A DNA stretch of 64,000 nt from positions 1,302,001-1,366,000 of the forward strand of contig CAVOZT010000004.1 in the NCBI GenBank assembly GCA_963701375.1, in the 5' to 3' direction. The notes below the pieces were generated by a model. That model ran no database searches. It was given only the letters and a program-made list of their open reading frames with translations, and was not told the origin of the DNA. The translations under genes and the position numbers were made by a program. Shown here in pieces: positions 44,213 to 51,965 of this stretch. How positions within the stretch are numbered: position 1 is the first letter of the stretch; each line of letters begins with the position of its first letter. This DNA is from CAVXTF01 sp963701375. Its GTDB lineage: Bacteria > Actinomycetota > Acidimicrobiia > Acidimicrobiales > CAVXTF01.

Positions 44213-44941
44213 ATGAGGATGAAGCGGGCTATTTCTGTCGCGGTGTGCGCCACCACCGCGGCTCTGGTATTCGGATCGGCGACCGGCGCCGGGGCCTCGA
44301 CACCCTTTACCGCGCTCGGGCATGTAGCGGGGTACACGGCGGCTGCTTCTGCGGCCCCCACGCAGACCGTCGTCACACAGTTCGTCGTACCGACCGAATC
44401 GTGCTCGGGCGTTCCGAGTACCGGATTCCAGGGGGTGGTTCTCGGAGCGGCCCTCGAGGTCACGGGCGGCAATACGGGGGGCGGAGTAGCCCTTATCTGC
44501 GCCCCAACGCCCAGTTACCTCGCCTTCATCGAGGTGGACGGTGGGTCAGTCACGCCAACGGTCACTGTGCTCCCAGGAGACACGGTCTCTGTAACAGTCT
44601 CAGAGAGCGCTGCTGCGGCGAGTGTCACCATTGTCGACGGTTCCTCGAACCAGACTGCGCCCGGTGCCGGCGGGACGGTCACCAGCGACGAGGTTGGCTC
44701 GATCGCAGTCAACTGCAAGCCGAACGGGAAGTGTTCGCCGGTTCCGATGCTCACGACCGTCGCGAACTTCTCTGCCACCACCTTCAACGGAATGGATCTA
44801 GGCACCGCAGGTGCGACGCGGGAGAACCTCGCCGACGCCGCAGGTGCGGTCGAGATCAAGAGCAGCAAGTTGAAGAGCAACGGCACGGCATTCAAGGACA
44901 CATGGTTGTTCTCGTGCGGAAACACCGCAGCTAGGTGCTGA
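44213..44941 (+). CDS. Secreted protein with G1-peptidase-like (eqolisin) beta-sandwich
   Basis: 242 residues from ATG 44213, with GGAGGAGG 6 bases upstream. A signal peptide occupies residues 1-29 ('AISVAVCATTAALVFGSATG'). The mature part reads like a peptidase A4/G1 sandwich: 'VVTQFVVPTESCSG', 'YLAFIEVDGGSVTPTVTVLP', 'GDTVSVTVSESAAAASVTIV'. Paired cysteines (for example 'VNCKPNGKCSP' and the final 'FSCGNTAARC') suggest disulfides. The Glu of 'YLAFIEV' is in the place of the conserved WYE Glu, but the catalytic Gln motif is not evident, so it may be a non-enzymatic relative. Sits 139 bases after the giant surface protein. Confidence 0.65.
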   Translation: MRMKRAISVAVCATTAALVFGSATGAGASTPFTALGHVAGYTAAASAAPTQTVVTQFVVPTESCSGVPSTGFQGVVLGAALEVTGGNTGGGVALICAPTPSYLAFIEVDGGSVTPTVTVLPGDTVSVTVSESAAAASVTIVDGSSNQTAPGAGGTVTSDEVGSIAVNCKPNGKCSPVPMLTTVANFSATTFNGMDLGTAGATRENLADAAGAVEIKSSKLKSNGTAFKDTWLFSCGNTAARC

Positions 44942-44969
44942 CTGAGCCGTAGCTTCCATCTCGACTCAG

Positions 44970-45007
44970 GGTCGTCGGTCGTCACTGTCTTCAAACGGCC
45001 GACGACC
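44970..45007 (+). terminator. Strong hairpin, probable terminator
   Basis: A 12-bp stem (44970-44981 with 44996-45007: GGTCGTCGGTCG against CGGCCGACGACC, one G-U pair) with a 14-base loop, 29 bases after the secreted-protein stop. There is no U-tract, as is common in GC-rich actinobacteria. Confidence 0.5.
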
Positions 45008-45026
45008 TGGGTAGTCGAATCCCACC

Positions 45027-45054
45027 TTGCAAAACCGAAGCACGGCCGTAGTCT
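45027..45054 (+). promoter_or_regulatory. Leaderless promoter of the 61-residue protein gene
   Basis: -35 TTGCAA at 45027-45032, spacer 16 bases, -10 TAGTCT at 45049-45054, predicted start at or next to ATG 45062. The best two-part promoter seen in the window. Confidence 0.55.
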
Positions 45055-45061
45055 TCGACGC

Positions 45062-45247
45062 ATGGACGAGCTGCGCACCGAGTCAGGCATGAAGACGCTG
45101 ATCGAGTTCAAGGAGACGTGGCACAGCCTCACGGACGAGGGTTGGCAGTTCGTTTCCGCCGACATCACCAAGGATGATTGGCCGGTGTTGGTATTCAAGC
45201 GCCCACGCCGCCTTGAATCCAATCTGTCGCTTCTACGCGGCCACTGA
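45062..45247 (+). CDS. Small conserved-looking hypothetical protein
   Basis: 61 residues, 'MDELRTESGMKTLIEFKETW' at the start and 'DDWPVLVFKRPRRLE' near the end; soluble, mixed charge, no known family. The gene is supported by a well-placed leaderless promoter: TTGCAA (45027-45032), a 16-base spacer, TAGTCT (45049-45054), then 7 bases to the ATG. A longer minus-strand frame covering this stretch lacks any such signals. Confidence 0.55.
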   Translation: MDELRTESGMKTLIEFKETWHSLTDEGWQFVSADITKDDWPVLVFKRPRRLESNLSLLRGH

Positions 45248-45374
45248 CCCAAGCGTCCAAGAGCATCTCGCCGAGACGATTGCCACGTGGTCGTGGTAGC
45301 GAAGGTAATACTCTGCCAAAGCGGTGCAGGACAGCCTTGACGGCGTTTGCTCCGGAAGAGCAGCAGGTTACGCG

Positions 45375-45451
45375 GGGCGCTTAGCTCAGTTGGTTAGAGC
45401 GCAGCCTTCACACGGCTGAGGTCGGAGGTTCGAGTCCTCTAGCGCCCACCA
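45375..45451 (+). tRNA. tRNA-Val (anticodon CAC)
   Basis: The 77-base cloverleaf is complete: acceptor GGGCGCT pairs with AGCGCCC, D-arm AGCTCAGTTGGTTAGAGC, anticodon stem CAGCC/GGCTG with loop TTCACAC (anticodon CAC, reads GUG), T-arm GGTTCGAGTCC, discriminator A, and an encoded CCA end (45449-45451). No neighbouring tRNA or integrase gene is seen, and the 3' end is not repeated nearby, so there is no sign of use as an attachment site. Confidence 0.97.
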
Positions 45452-45715
45452 ACCAACCAAGGCGGGAAGGGTATGGAGGACAGAGGCCTCCGGCCTGGTC
45501 AGAAACGCACACCGGGGCGGTCGCGTGGGGTACCGAGCGGATGCCGACTCAGTCGTCAAATGCGTCGCTGTCGGGAGTGTGTGCACCTCAAAATCCAGCT
45601 GCACCACGCTTACTTGGCGGGACACTTTCTTGTTGCCCGCAAGTCACAGGAGCGCAAAGATCACAAGCAAGAGAGTGCTCCTCGGCCCAGACCGAGGAGG
45701 AAGGGGGAAGATCCG

Positions 45716-46654
45716 ATGAGTGTTCTCCGCTCACGTTTTTTGCCTTGTGCCATTGGAGCAGGCATGTTGATCGCTTCGATCGCCATCTGGGTCGACAGCT
45801 CAGCAGGGGCGGTTGCAGCTGGAGGCGCCATCCGTTTGCCGAAAAGCGCCATAGGAGAGCAAATGGCGCCCCGTCTTTCGGCCACGACCGCTCCATTGGC
45901 GAAGCCAGCGGGGTACAAGGTCGTGAAGGCGGGGCCGTTCAACTCTCCCGGCGGTGCCCAGACGATGGGCGAAGCCATCTGCCCAGGCACAGAAGTTCCG
46001 GTCAGCGGTGGTGCGGTCACGAGCCCTGCAGGTTCCAATGACCCTGCCTTTTACGCCACTATCAACAGCTCGTACCCCTTCAAACACGATTGGGTCGTAT
46101 ACGTCAACACCTCGAGCAGCAGTGGTGCCGATGCAGATTTTGAGGTCTACGCGGTCTGCGTAGACAAGGTCTCCTCATACACGATCGTGTCGAGCGGGGC
46201 CGTCGACAACCCGGCGGGCTCCTCGACTCTCGCCACGGCGACGTGCCCTTCGAATCTCGCATTGCTCGGAGGGGGGGCGACCTCTGCCAGTTCTAGCGTC
46301 AATGTCAGCCTTGGCGTTGACGCGCCCACCAGCAACAGTTGGCGGGCCGTCCAGAACAATGGATCGACTTCGGACTCGAGCATCAATGCATATGCCATAT
46401 GCGAGACGCAGCCGAGCGGCTACAGCGAGCCAAGCGCTGGCGCTATAGCAGAGATCCCGAACGGGGCTGTGTCTCCGGGAACAGTTGACTGCCCATCAGG
46501 AACGCTCCCGCTCAGCGGCGGAAATTTCAACGGTACGGTGATGGGTCTCGATCTCGGCTCAACATTTCCTGCAGGCTACGACTGGGTCGTTTTCATGAAC
46601 AACGGCTCCGGAGGTAGTCAGCCGGAGGTGACGATTGCCGTGTGCGCGTCGTGA
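45716..46654 (+). CDS. Secreted repeat protein of unknown function
   Basis: 312 residues from ATG 45716, with a GGAAGGGGGAAG ribosome site. A signal peptide covers residues 1-33 ('FLPCAIGAGMLIASIAIWVD'). The mature protein has three related modules of about 75-80 residues, each beginning near 'SAGAV-x-NP-x-G' and containing 'ATCPSNLALLGGG' or 'VDCPSGTLPLSGG', then 'W-x-x-x-x-NN/NTS-G' and a closing 'YAVCV/YAICE/IAVCAS'. The paired Cys in each module probably form disulfides. The 264 bases between the tRNA and this gene contain no other gene. Family not recognised; probably a surface-exposed beta-sandwich protein. Confidence 0.7.
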   Translation: MSVLRSRFLPCAIGAGMLIASIAIWVDSSAGAVAAGGAIRLPKSAIGEQMAPRLSATTAPLAKPAGYKVVKAGPFNSPGGAQTMGEAICPGTEVPVSGGAVTSPAGSNDPAFYATINSSYPFKHDWVVYVNTSSSSGADADFEVYAVCVDKVSSYTIVSSGAVDNPAGSSTLATATCPSNLALLGGGATSASSSVNVSLGVDAPTSNSWRAVQNNGSTSDSSINAYAICETQPSGYSEPSAGAIAEIPNGAVSPGTVDCPSGTLPLSGGNFNGTVMGLDLGSTFPAGYDWVVFMNNGSGGSQPEVTIAVCAS

Positions 46655-46726
46655 CGGCGGGGTGATCCACGAACGCTCAGAAGCCCACTCCCGGTCACTA
46701 GCGCGGACATGGTTCGCGTCAGTAGT

Positions 46727-47464
46727 TCATCGATTTTCGAGGATATCGAGGTCTCGGCTGGCGTAGCAGTTGTGCTCCCACTCCTCGTTGAGGATTACAT
46801 GCAAGCATTCCCGAACGCCATGTTCGCGGGTTGGATAACCGGGAGAGTCGGGTGGCGCGCAGACCCTTTCGAGCTCTACGGCGGTAACGGCGCCAATCGT
46901 CTGTTCGACCTCGTCCATACGCTTCCGCCTGAGCCGGAGAACATCTTCGAGTGAGGGGCGCGCCTCGCGGTCGATCCCCCAGCTCGCGGGATCCGTTAGC
47001 CACGATCCGGCGATACCCCACGGGTGGTATGGGCGAGCCATGCCCTTCACCATGCGCCGCAGCCAGCAGTCGGTAGCGAGGACGAGATGGCGGAGAGTCT
47101 CAACGAAGCTCCACTCGTCGTCAACCCGCTCGTAAAGCATCGGCTCCGGTAGCTTGCCGGCGCGAGCAAGGGTCGCTTGCCAGTGGTCTTCGATCATTCT
47201 CCACGCGTCGGCCAGGCCCTCTGGGTCGGTGGCCCGTAGCTTGGCTCGTTCGGGGAAGCGGCGTTCCAACTCCGCCGCCACCAACGGAGCAACTTCCACC
47301 CCGTTCAGGCGCAGCCCTTCCAGATCGCCCGAAACGTCAGCGTTGTAGAACCACGCGTCAGTTATCTTGGCGCCCTCGAAGTTGGGCGCGTGCAAGCGTG
47401 CGTTTGAGAAGTCGATCTCCTCCAGGCGTGCACCTGGCAGGGCTGGGCCCTTCTCGTAAGGCAT
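46727..47464 (-). CDS. DinB-family protein with N-terminal pentapeptide-like segment
   Basis: 245 residues from ATG 47464 (GAGGG about 6 bases upstream). The first 60 residues read like pentapeptide repeats ('LEEIDFSNARLHAPNFEGAK', 'ITDAWFYNADVSG'). From about residue 90 a DinB four-helix bundle follows: 'MIEDHWQATLARAGKLPEPM', 'SFVETLRHLVLATDCWLRRM' and, near the end, 'ECLHVILNEEWEHNCYASRD', with His residues placed for metal binding. This combination matches actinobacterial proteins annotated as DinB_2. Enzymatic role unknown; DinB-fold proteins include thiol-dependent transferases. Confidence 0.82.
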   Translation of the reverse strand: MPYEKGPALPGARLEEIDFSNARLHAPNFEGAKITDAWFYNADVSGDLEGLRLNGVEVAPLVAAELERRFPERAKLRATDPEGLADAWRMIEDHWQATLARAGKLPEPMLYERVDDEWSFVETLRHLVLATDCWLRRMVKGMARPYHPWGIAGSWLTDPASWGIDREARPSLEDVLRLRRKRMDEVEQTIGAVTAVELERVCAPPDSPGYPTREHGVRECLHVILNEEWEHNCYASRDLDILENR

Positions 47465-47511
47465 CTGGTCCCTCGTGTCGGTCTCTGGCAAGCCGTCTCG
47501 CTTGGCCGAGG

Positions 47512-48036
47512 TTAGAACCTGAAGCGAGTCAGCCCGCCCGGCTCGGTGCCCAGTACCACGGTCACCGAATTTGGGTTGATGCGATAGACGTTCCACGGCG
47601 GTGGACCCAGGGACGGCGCGTTGAACGGGGCGGTGATACCGGCCCCGGTCTTATCGAGTTCGGCGGGCCACCCCTGGTCCGCCCAAGCCTTCGCAAGGCG
47701 CGTCAGTGTGGCCGGGTCGGTCTCCCGCGCGGCCTCACCCTCGGCCACGACGTCTGCATCGCGGATCGACACCGCGATCGAGCAGCGCGGGTCGCGGGCG
47801 ACGTTACGGCTCTTGCGGGTACCCGATCCGGTCTGAAACCAGAAGCTTCCGTCCAGCCAGAGCGCACCGACCGCAGTCACGTGCGGGCTCCCGTCCTCGT
47901 TCACGGTCGAGAGCCACGTCGTGCGAGCGTTGTGGGCGTCTGGAGTCGGCGGCGATCCGGCATCGAGTTTCTCGACGATGCTCGTCCAGTCCACCGGGGG
48001 AAGCCCGTCCGTCGCACCCAAGTTGATGATGTCCAT
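47512..48036 (-). CDS. Pyridoxamine 5'-phosphate oxidase-family protein (FMN or F420 binding)
   Basis: 174 residues from ATG 48036, with GAAGGGGAC upstream; the longer frame to 48114 is less well supported. A split-barrel flavin fold: 'TTWLSTVNEDGSPHVTAVGA', 'FWFQTGSGTRKSRNVARDPR', 'CSIAVSIRDADVVAEGEAAR'. The C-terminal 'NVYRINPNSVTVVLGTEPGG' is typical of the actinobacterial group in which many members bind F420. It probably reduces a small substrate. Confidence 0.87.
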   Translation of the reverse strand: MDIINLGATDGLPPVDWTSIVEKLDAGSPPTPDAHNARTTWLSTVNEDGSPHVTAVGALWLDGSFWFQTGSGTRKSRNVARDPRCSIAVSIRDADVVAEGEAARETDPATLTRLAKAWADQGWPAELDKTGAGITAPFNAPSLGPPPWNVYRINPNSVTVVLGTEPGGLTRFRF

Positions 48037-48264
48037 TGCGTCCCCTTCTGGTAGACCGGCGATGCTGCTCAGGATCGTGTCGTATATCAGACGTATACCG
48101 GTCGGCAGAGTCATCGCGCATTAGCCAGGTGGAAGTCATCCCACTGCGGTAGTCGGTTCCCGCTTTCTCTGACACGGCAAGCAAATGCAAAGGTGGGGTT
48201 GGCTCATCGGGTGTCCCGACTGCGAACCGAATCGCTGCCCTTGACGGCAAGACCTTCGAGAAGG

Positions 48265-49507
48265 TCAGCCCGCGGCTCGGGCTGGACTCTTGCCGTTCGT
48301 TTCTGCCTGGAGCGCGCGGGTCCGCTCAAGGAACCTCTGCTCGCTCAACACTCGGCTCACGGAGTCAGCGATCACAGCGGGTGAGGGACGACTGGCCCGA
48401 AGGTTGATCCCAATGCCCGACCATCCGACGTGAGCGGTCACTTCTTTTTTGTCCTCACTCGTGCCGGCCACCACCATCGGGACGGCATTGGCAATGGCCA
48501 ATTGCACAGCGCCGAAGCCGCCATTCGAGATCATGACGTCGACGTGCGGCAGGAGAGCCGAGAAGGGAACGAACTTCTCGACGACAGCGTTGGCGGGCAG
48601 GTCCCCGAGTACAGCCAGGTCTGCGGCTCCGGTAGTCGCCACCACGAATAGATCGTGGCCGGAGAGTCCTTTCAAGCACGGAGCGAGAAGGTCCTTGGGG
48701 TCGGTCGCGATCGTCCCTTGGGTGACGAGGGCGACGTGCCTTGCCTCCGAGAGCCTCGGCCACCAGTTCGGTTGGCTGTCTGCGAACCCCGCTGGCGCTG
48801 CCGGTATAGGGGCGCCGACGAAGTGGACCTGGAGTGGGAGATCGGGCGCGGGTACTCAAAGCGCGGGGACAGAGCTGGATGTGCAGGTACGGAGAGGCCG
48901 AAACCGAGATCCCGTATCGGCACAGAAGGAAGACCGAGCTCCGCTCTGACTTCTCGCGCAGCCTTAGTCACCGGAGAGAAAGCGACCCGGCCTATGGCGC
49001 GAAGAGCTCTATTGCGGAGATGGCCGGTCCAGCCCCCTCGTGGTTGCAGCCCCATCCCGTAGGGGGCGACATCGGGGCTCGGGTAGGCGAGGCAGGTGTC
49101 GCCGAGGGAGCATTAGGCGGCCCACCCATCTCGTGCAGCCACCCGCCGCCATAGAAGACCGGTGTGCGAGACGAATACATCAGCGGGTTCCTCTTTAGTC
49201 AACGCTGCGAGAGCGGGAAGGTGGTGACGGAGGGGGCGCACGAAGATCTCGGTCAGGTCGAACTGCGCCTGCTTGAGCCCCTTCAAGTTGGCACGGCCGG
49301 GGAAGGAGCTATTCAAGTCGTTGTAGTCCCGGTCGAGGCTCTTGGCCATGGGGCAAAAGCGCGCACCCGAGTCGGCGATCACCTCGGCGAAACGAGACCC
49401 GGTGTACCAGCGCACGTCATGGCCCCGTGCTGAGAGCTCCCGCACCACCGCGGCGGCAGGGGCGACGTGCCCGGACTCGGGTAGGTCGCTACCAAGAAGC
49501 GTGCCAT
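48265..49507 (-). pseudogene. MGT/UGT-type glycosyltransferase, disrupted by several frameshifts
   Basis: Starts at ATG 49507 with an excellent GGAGGTGG site. The GT1 pattern can be followed through four frame changes: 'MARFLVAT' then 'LPESGHVAPAAAVVRELSAR' (break near 49477), on to 'HLPALAALTKEEPADVFVS', then 'VFYGGGWLHEMGGPPN' (near 49160), 'LQPRGGWTGHLRNRALRAI' (near 49105), and 'PDLPLQVHFVGAPIPAAPAG' (near 48848). It finishes with 'HVALVTQGTIATDPKDLLAP' and the sugar-nucleotide block 'LLPHVDVMISNGGFGAVQLA'. The intact length would be about 415 residues. Most breaks need a base added. Divergent from TetR 49562. Confidence 0.82.
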
Positions 49508-49533
49508 CGCCACCTCCAGAGTTCGGAAGAGGG

Positions 49534-49550
49534 ACTATCTAATGAATAGT
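49534..49550. promoter_or_regulatory. Candidate TetR operator between glycosyltransferase and TetR genes
   Basis: ACTAT (49534-49538) and ATAGT (49546-49550) form a perfect 5-bp inverted repeat around CTAATGA in the 54-base divergent intergenic space. Such an arrangement fits a shared operator; the arms are short, so support is moderate. Confidence 0.4.
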
Positions 49551-49561
49551 GTTCCTGTAGT

Positions 49562-50203
49562 ATGGAGCTCGTGTCAAGGGCGAAGTACCACTCCCAACGC
49601 AGGCAGGAGCAAGCCGGGGCGACACGCCAGGCGATCCTCGACGCCGCTCGGGCGCTCTTCATAGAGCGTGGCTACCGCGGACGACCGTCGCTGACATCGC
49701 TGCCCGGCACGCGTGGCGGTGCCGACCGTCTATGTGACGTCGGCACGAAGCCGGCGATCCTCGGCGAGTTGCGGAAGATGATCCCCGTCGTCGCCGAAGT
49801 GCCAGCAGATACGCGGGCAACCTTCGAGCTGATCCAGGATCCCCTGCAAGTGATCTCTGGCTCGGTTGCTGGGGTCAGGCGGCTGCTGGAGACCTCGGGG
49901 GAGCTGATGTACACGATCGAATCGGCGGCACCGTTCGAACCTATTGCCGCCGAGGCTTGGGAGGAGGGGATGGTCATCCATCGCGCCGTTTGTGGACTGG
50001 CAGTCGAGAGGCTTGAAGCGCTCGGAAAGGTTAAAGCGACAGTGTCTCCCACTCAAGCCGGGGACGTCCTGAGCTTCTTGTCGCTGCCAGCAACCTGGCG
50101 GACCCTCGGCGGGGAATACGGCTGGGCCTTCGACGAGGTCGAAGCCTGGATCGTCGACACGGCGATGGCATTAGTAACTGATGGCGCTGACTCACACCAG
50201 TGA
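49562..50203 (+). CDS. TetR-family regulator with scrambled DNA-binding domain
   Basis: 213 residues from ATG 49562. The first helix 'RQAILDAARALFIERGYRG' and the C-terminal ligand domain are normal for TetR, but residues about 40-60 ('RPSLTSLPGTRGGADRLCD') are not. Other frames of the same DNA read 'TTVADIAARHA' (49681-49713) and 'VAVPTVYVT' (49713-49739), then the original frame resumes with 'VGTKPAILGELRKMIP'. Three single missing bases (near 49680, 49713, 49739) restore a perfect helix-turn-helix and cancel out overall, so the gene appears open. As given, DNA binding should be lost. Confidence 0.8.
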   Translation: MELVSRAKYHSQRRQEQAGATRQAILDAARALFIERGYRGRPSLTSLPGTRGGADRLCDVGTKPAILGELRKMIPVVAEVPADTRATFELIQDPLQVISGSVAGVRRLLETSGELMYTIESAAPFEPIAAEAWEEGMVIHRAVCGLAVERLEALGKVKATVSPTQAGDVLSFLSLPATWRTLGGEYGWAFDEVEAWIVDTAMALVTDGADSHQ

Positions 50204-50366
50204 CGCTGTCGGGCGACGTGGACAATGGCCCGTCCACCCACGAAACAGACGGATTTGTCAGACAGGTATTGGATCTGCAGCGCGTCGTGACAGACGGGAG
50301 ATCGAGAGGACGACGCCCACCCGCGCAATCGCTCCAGAAGTGAGTCGCATCACACAACTCTTCGGG

Positions 50367-50372
50367 TATTCT
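50367..50372 (+). promoter_or_regulatory. -10 element (TATTCT) for leaderless HxlR gene
   Basis: TATTCT ends 7 bases before ATG 50380; no Shine-Dalgarno site is present. Same geometry as the other leaderless candidates. Confidence 0.5.
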
Positions 50373-50379
50373 GGGCAGT

Positions 50380-50862
50380 ATGCTCAAGCACGAATACGAC
50401 GGACAGAACTGTTCGATTGCAGGTGCGCTCGAGGTCGTCGGCGAGCGTTGGACGCTACTTATCATCCGGGACGCATTTCTAGGGCTTCGGAGATTCGACG
50501 AGTTCCAAGAGAGCCTCGGAATCGCCCGCAATGTCTTGGCCGATCGTCTGCAGAAGCTGGTGGAGGAGGGCGTCCTCGAGAAGGTTCCCTACGGGGACCG
50601 GGGGGACCGTTTTGACTACCGACTTACCAAGAAGGGATTAGATCTCCATTTGACTCTCATAGGGCTGCGTCAATGGGGTGACAAATACCTGTACGACAAA
50701 CCTCCGACGATCGCCCGCAGGAAGGCCGACAAAAAGCGTCTGGTCGCAGCACTCGTTCCCGCTGGGACGAAAGCCGTACCCATCGACGAGGTGGAGTTCG
50801 TTGCCGGTCCGGGACGAGACCCTGGGGCCAGCACTTGGCGTGTCATTGCGCGCAAGCAATAG
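50380..50862 (+). CDS. HxlR-family winged-helix regulator
   Basis: 160 residues. 'CSIAGALEVVGERWTLLIIR' and 'DAFLGLRRFDEFQESLGIAR' followed by 'NVLADRLQKLVEEGVLEKVP' is the classic HxlR signature, with the Cys of the redox-sensing group present near the N-terminus (Cys11). The C-terminal 60 residues extend beyond the minimal domain, as in many actinobacterial members. It lies 115 bases upstream of an alpha/beta hydrolase gene, with a strong palindrome between, so that hydrolase is the likely target. Confidence 0.9.
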   Translation: MLKHEYDGQNCSIAGALEVVGERWTLLIIRDAFLGLRRFDEFQESLGIARNVLADRLQKLVEEGVLEKVPYGDRGDRFDYRLTKKGLDLHLTLIGLRQWGDKYLYDKPPTIARRKADKKRLVAALVPAGTKAVPIDEVEFVAGPGRDPGASTWRVIARKQ

Positions 50863-50915
50863 CCGCGTTCCGCGATCCCTAGCACCGTACAACTAAGAGT
50901 TTCCAGTTGCAGCCC

Positions 50916-50940
50916 GATGAGTTGTATGATAAAACTCATC
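50916..50940. promoter_or_regulatory. Palindromic operator overlapping the hydrolase promoter
   Basis: Perfect 8-bp inverted repeat GATGAGTT (50916-50923) / AACTCATC (50933-50940), with a 9-base spacer that contains TATGAT (50925-50930), a near-consensus -10. A regulator bound here, most likely the upstream HxlR protein, would cover the promoter of the hydrolase gene. Confidence 0.65.
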
Positions 50941-50977
50941 ATTAGGTCCGATTCCTGAAGAGGAAGGAGTGGCTGCG

Positions 50978-51673
50978 ATGAGTGATCTCCCGAACATCAT
51001 CCTCGTTCACGGCGCGTGGGCGGACGGCTCGAGTTGGAGCGGCGTCGTAGAACAGTTGCAAGCCGGCGGTTACAAGGTGACTGCCCCACAATTCCCACTC
51101 ACATCCTTGGCAGACGACGTGGCTCGGCTGCGTCAGGTGCTCGCATTGCAAGATGGCCCTACGATCGTTGCGGGCCACTCCTATGGCGGTCAGGTAATGA
51201 CTGCGCTCGGTCCCGACACCTCGGGCGTATCAGCGCTTGTCTACGTTGCCGCGTTCGGACTTGACGAGGGTGAGTCGCTCGGCGGCCTGCTCTCACAAGG
51301 CCCGGTATCCCCAGCACTTGAACACCAGTTCGTTGACGGCAGGGGGTTTGTTTGGCTTGCCGAGGAAGACTTCACGAACCATTTTGCTGCAGACGTGGAC
51401 CCAACCCGATCCAAGGTGATGTTCGCAGTACAGCAACCGTTGGCGTCGAGTGCATTTGCCGACGTGATGGGCGTGCCGGCATGGAAGTCGGTGCCGTCGT
51501 GGTTCCTGGTTGCCACCGAAGACCAGGCGATCCCGCCCGAAGTGCAACACATGTTCGCTCAGCGAATGGGCGCCACCGTCCTCGAAGCTCCGTCAAGCCA
51601 CGTTGCGATGGTGTCGCACCCCAAGGAAGTCGTTCAGTTGATCCAGATGGCGGATACAGCCGTTAGGAAGTAA
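50978..51673 (+). CDS. Alpha/beta hydrolase (esterase EstC/salicylate esterase type)
   Basis: 231 residues from ATG 50978 (AAGGAG 8 bases upstream; GTG 50969 is less likely). 'NIILVHGAWADGSSWSGVVE' holds the oxyanion loop, 'VAGHSYGGQVMTAL' the nucleophile Ser, 'VATEDQAIPPEVQHMF' the acid, and 'APSSHVAMVSHPKEV' the catalytic His. The short length without a large cap matches plant methylesterase-like EstC proteins. Under HxlR control by context, perhaps to remove a reactive or aromatic ester. Confidence 0.9.
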   Translation: MSDLPNIILVHGAWADGSSWSGVVEQLQAGGYKVTAPQFPLTSLADDVARLRQVLALQDGPTIVAGHSYGGQVMTALGPDTSGVSALVYVAAFGLDEGESLGGLLSQGPVSPALEHQFVDGRGFVWLAEEDFTNHFAADVDPTRSKVMFAVQQPLASSAFADVMGVPAWKSVPSWFLVATEDQAIPPEVQHMFAQRMGATVLEAPSSHVAMVSHPKEVVQLIQMADTAVRK

Positions 51674-51965
51674 TCGCTCGAGCAACCCCAGCACTATTAA
51701 CTCGAGTACCACTTCGTCAAAGCCGACCACCCTTCAAATGGTGGTACGAAAACAGGGCCCGACAGTGGCAAGGACAACGGCAAACCTTCAAAGGCAGGAA
51801 AGTCCTCTGAGCACGCGCATGTCACGACCCCGAACTCGGGTGGTACCGACAGTGCCGATACGGCTAGCCACGGCAAGAGTGCTCAGGGCACTGGTTAGCA
51901 AAGAGCACGGACTACGCTCGCCCCGATCCGGAACTCTCTCATTCGATCCATGAGGTGTGACCAAC
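51674..51965 (+). other. Intergenic stretch with a possible orphan coding remnant
   Basis: No complete gene. One frame (about 51703-51898) reads a hydrophilic Gly/Lys/Ser/Thr tail ('GGTKTGPDSGKDNGKPSKAG', 'VTTPNSGGTDSADTASHG') ending at a stop, but it has no start codon and begins just after a TAA. It resembles the disordered C-terminus of a secreted or cell-wall protein and may be the leftover of a deleted gene. Confidence 0.3.

Noticed and set aside
45375..45451. tRNA-associated integration site
   Set aside because: No integrase, no repeated tRNA 3' end and no composition change nearby.
46709..46954. 81-codon plus-strand frame with a reasonable composition
   Set aside because: Lies antisense to the DinB-family gene and has no ribosome site or promoter.
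48455..48859. 134-codon minus-strand frame as an independent gene
   Set aside because: It overlaps the glycosyltransferase remnant in another frame and is Arg-rich without family motifs.
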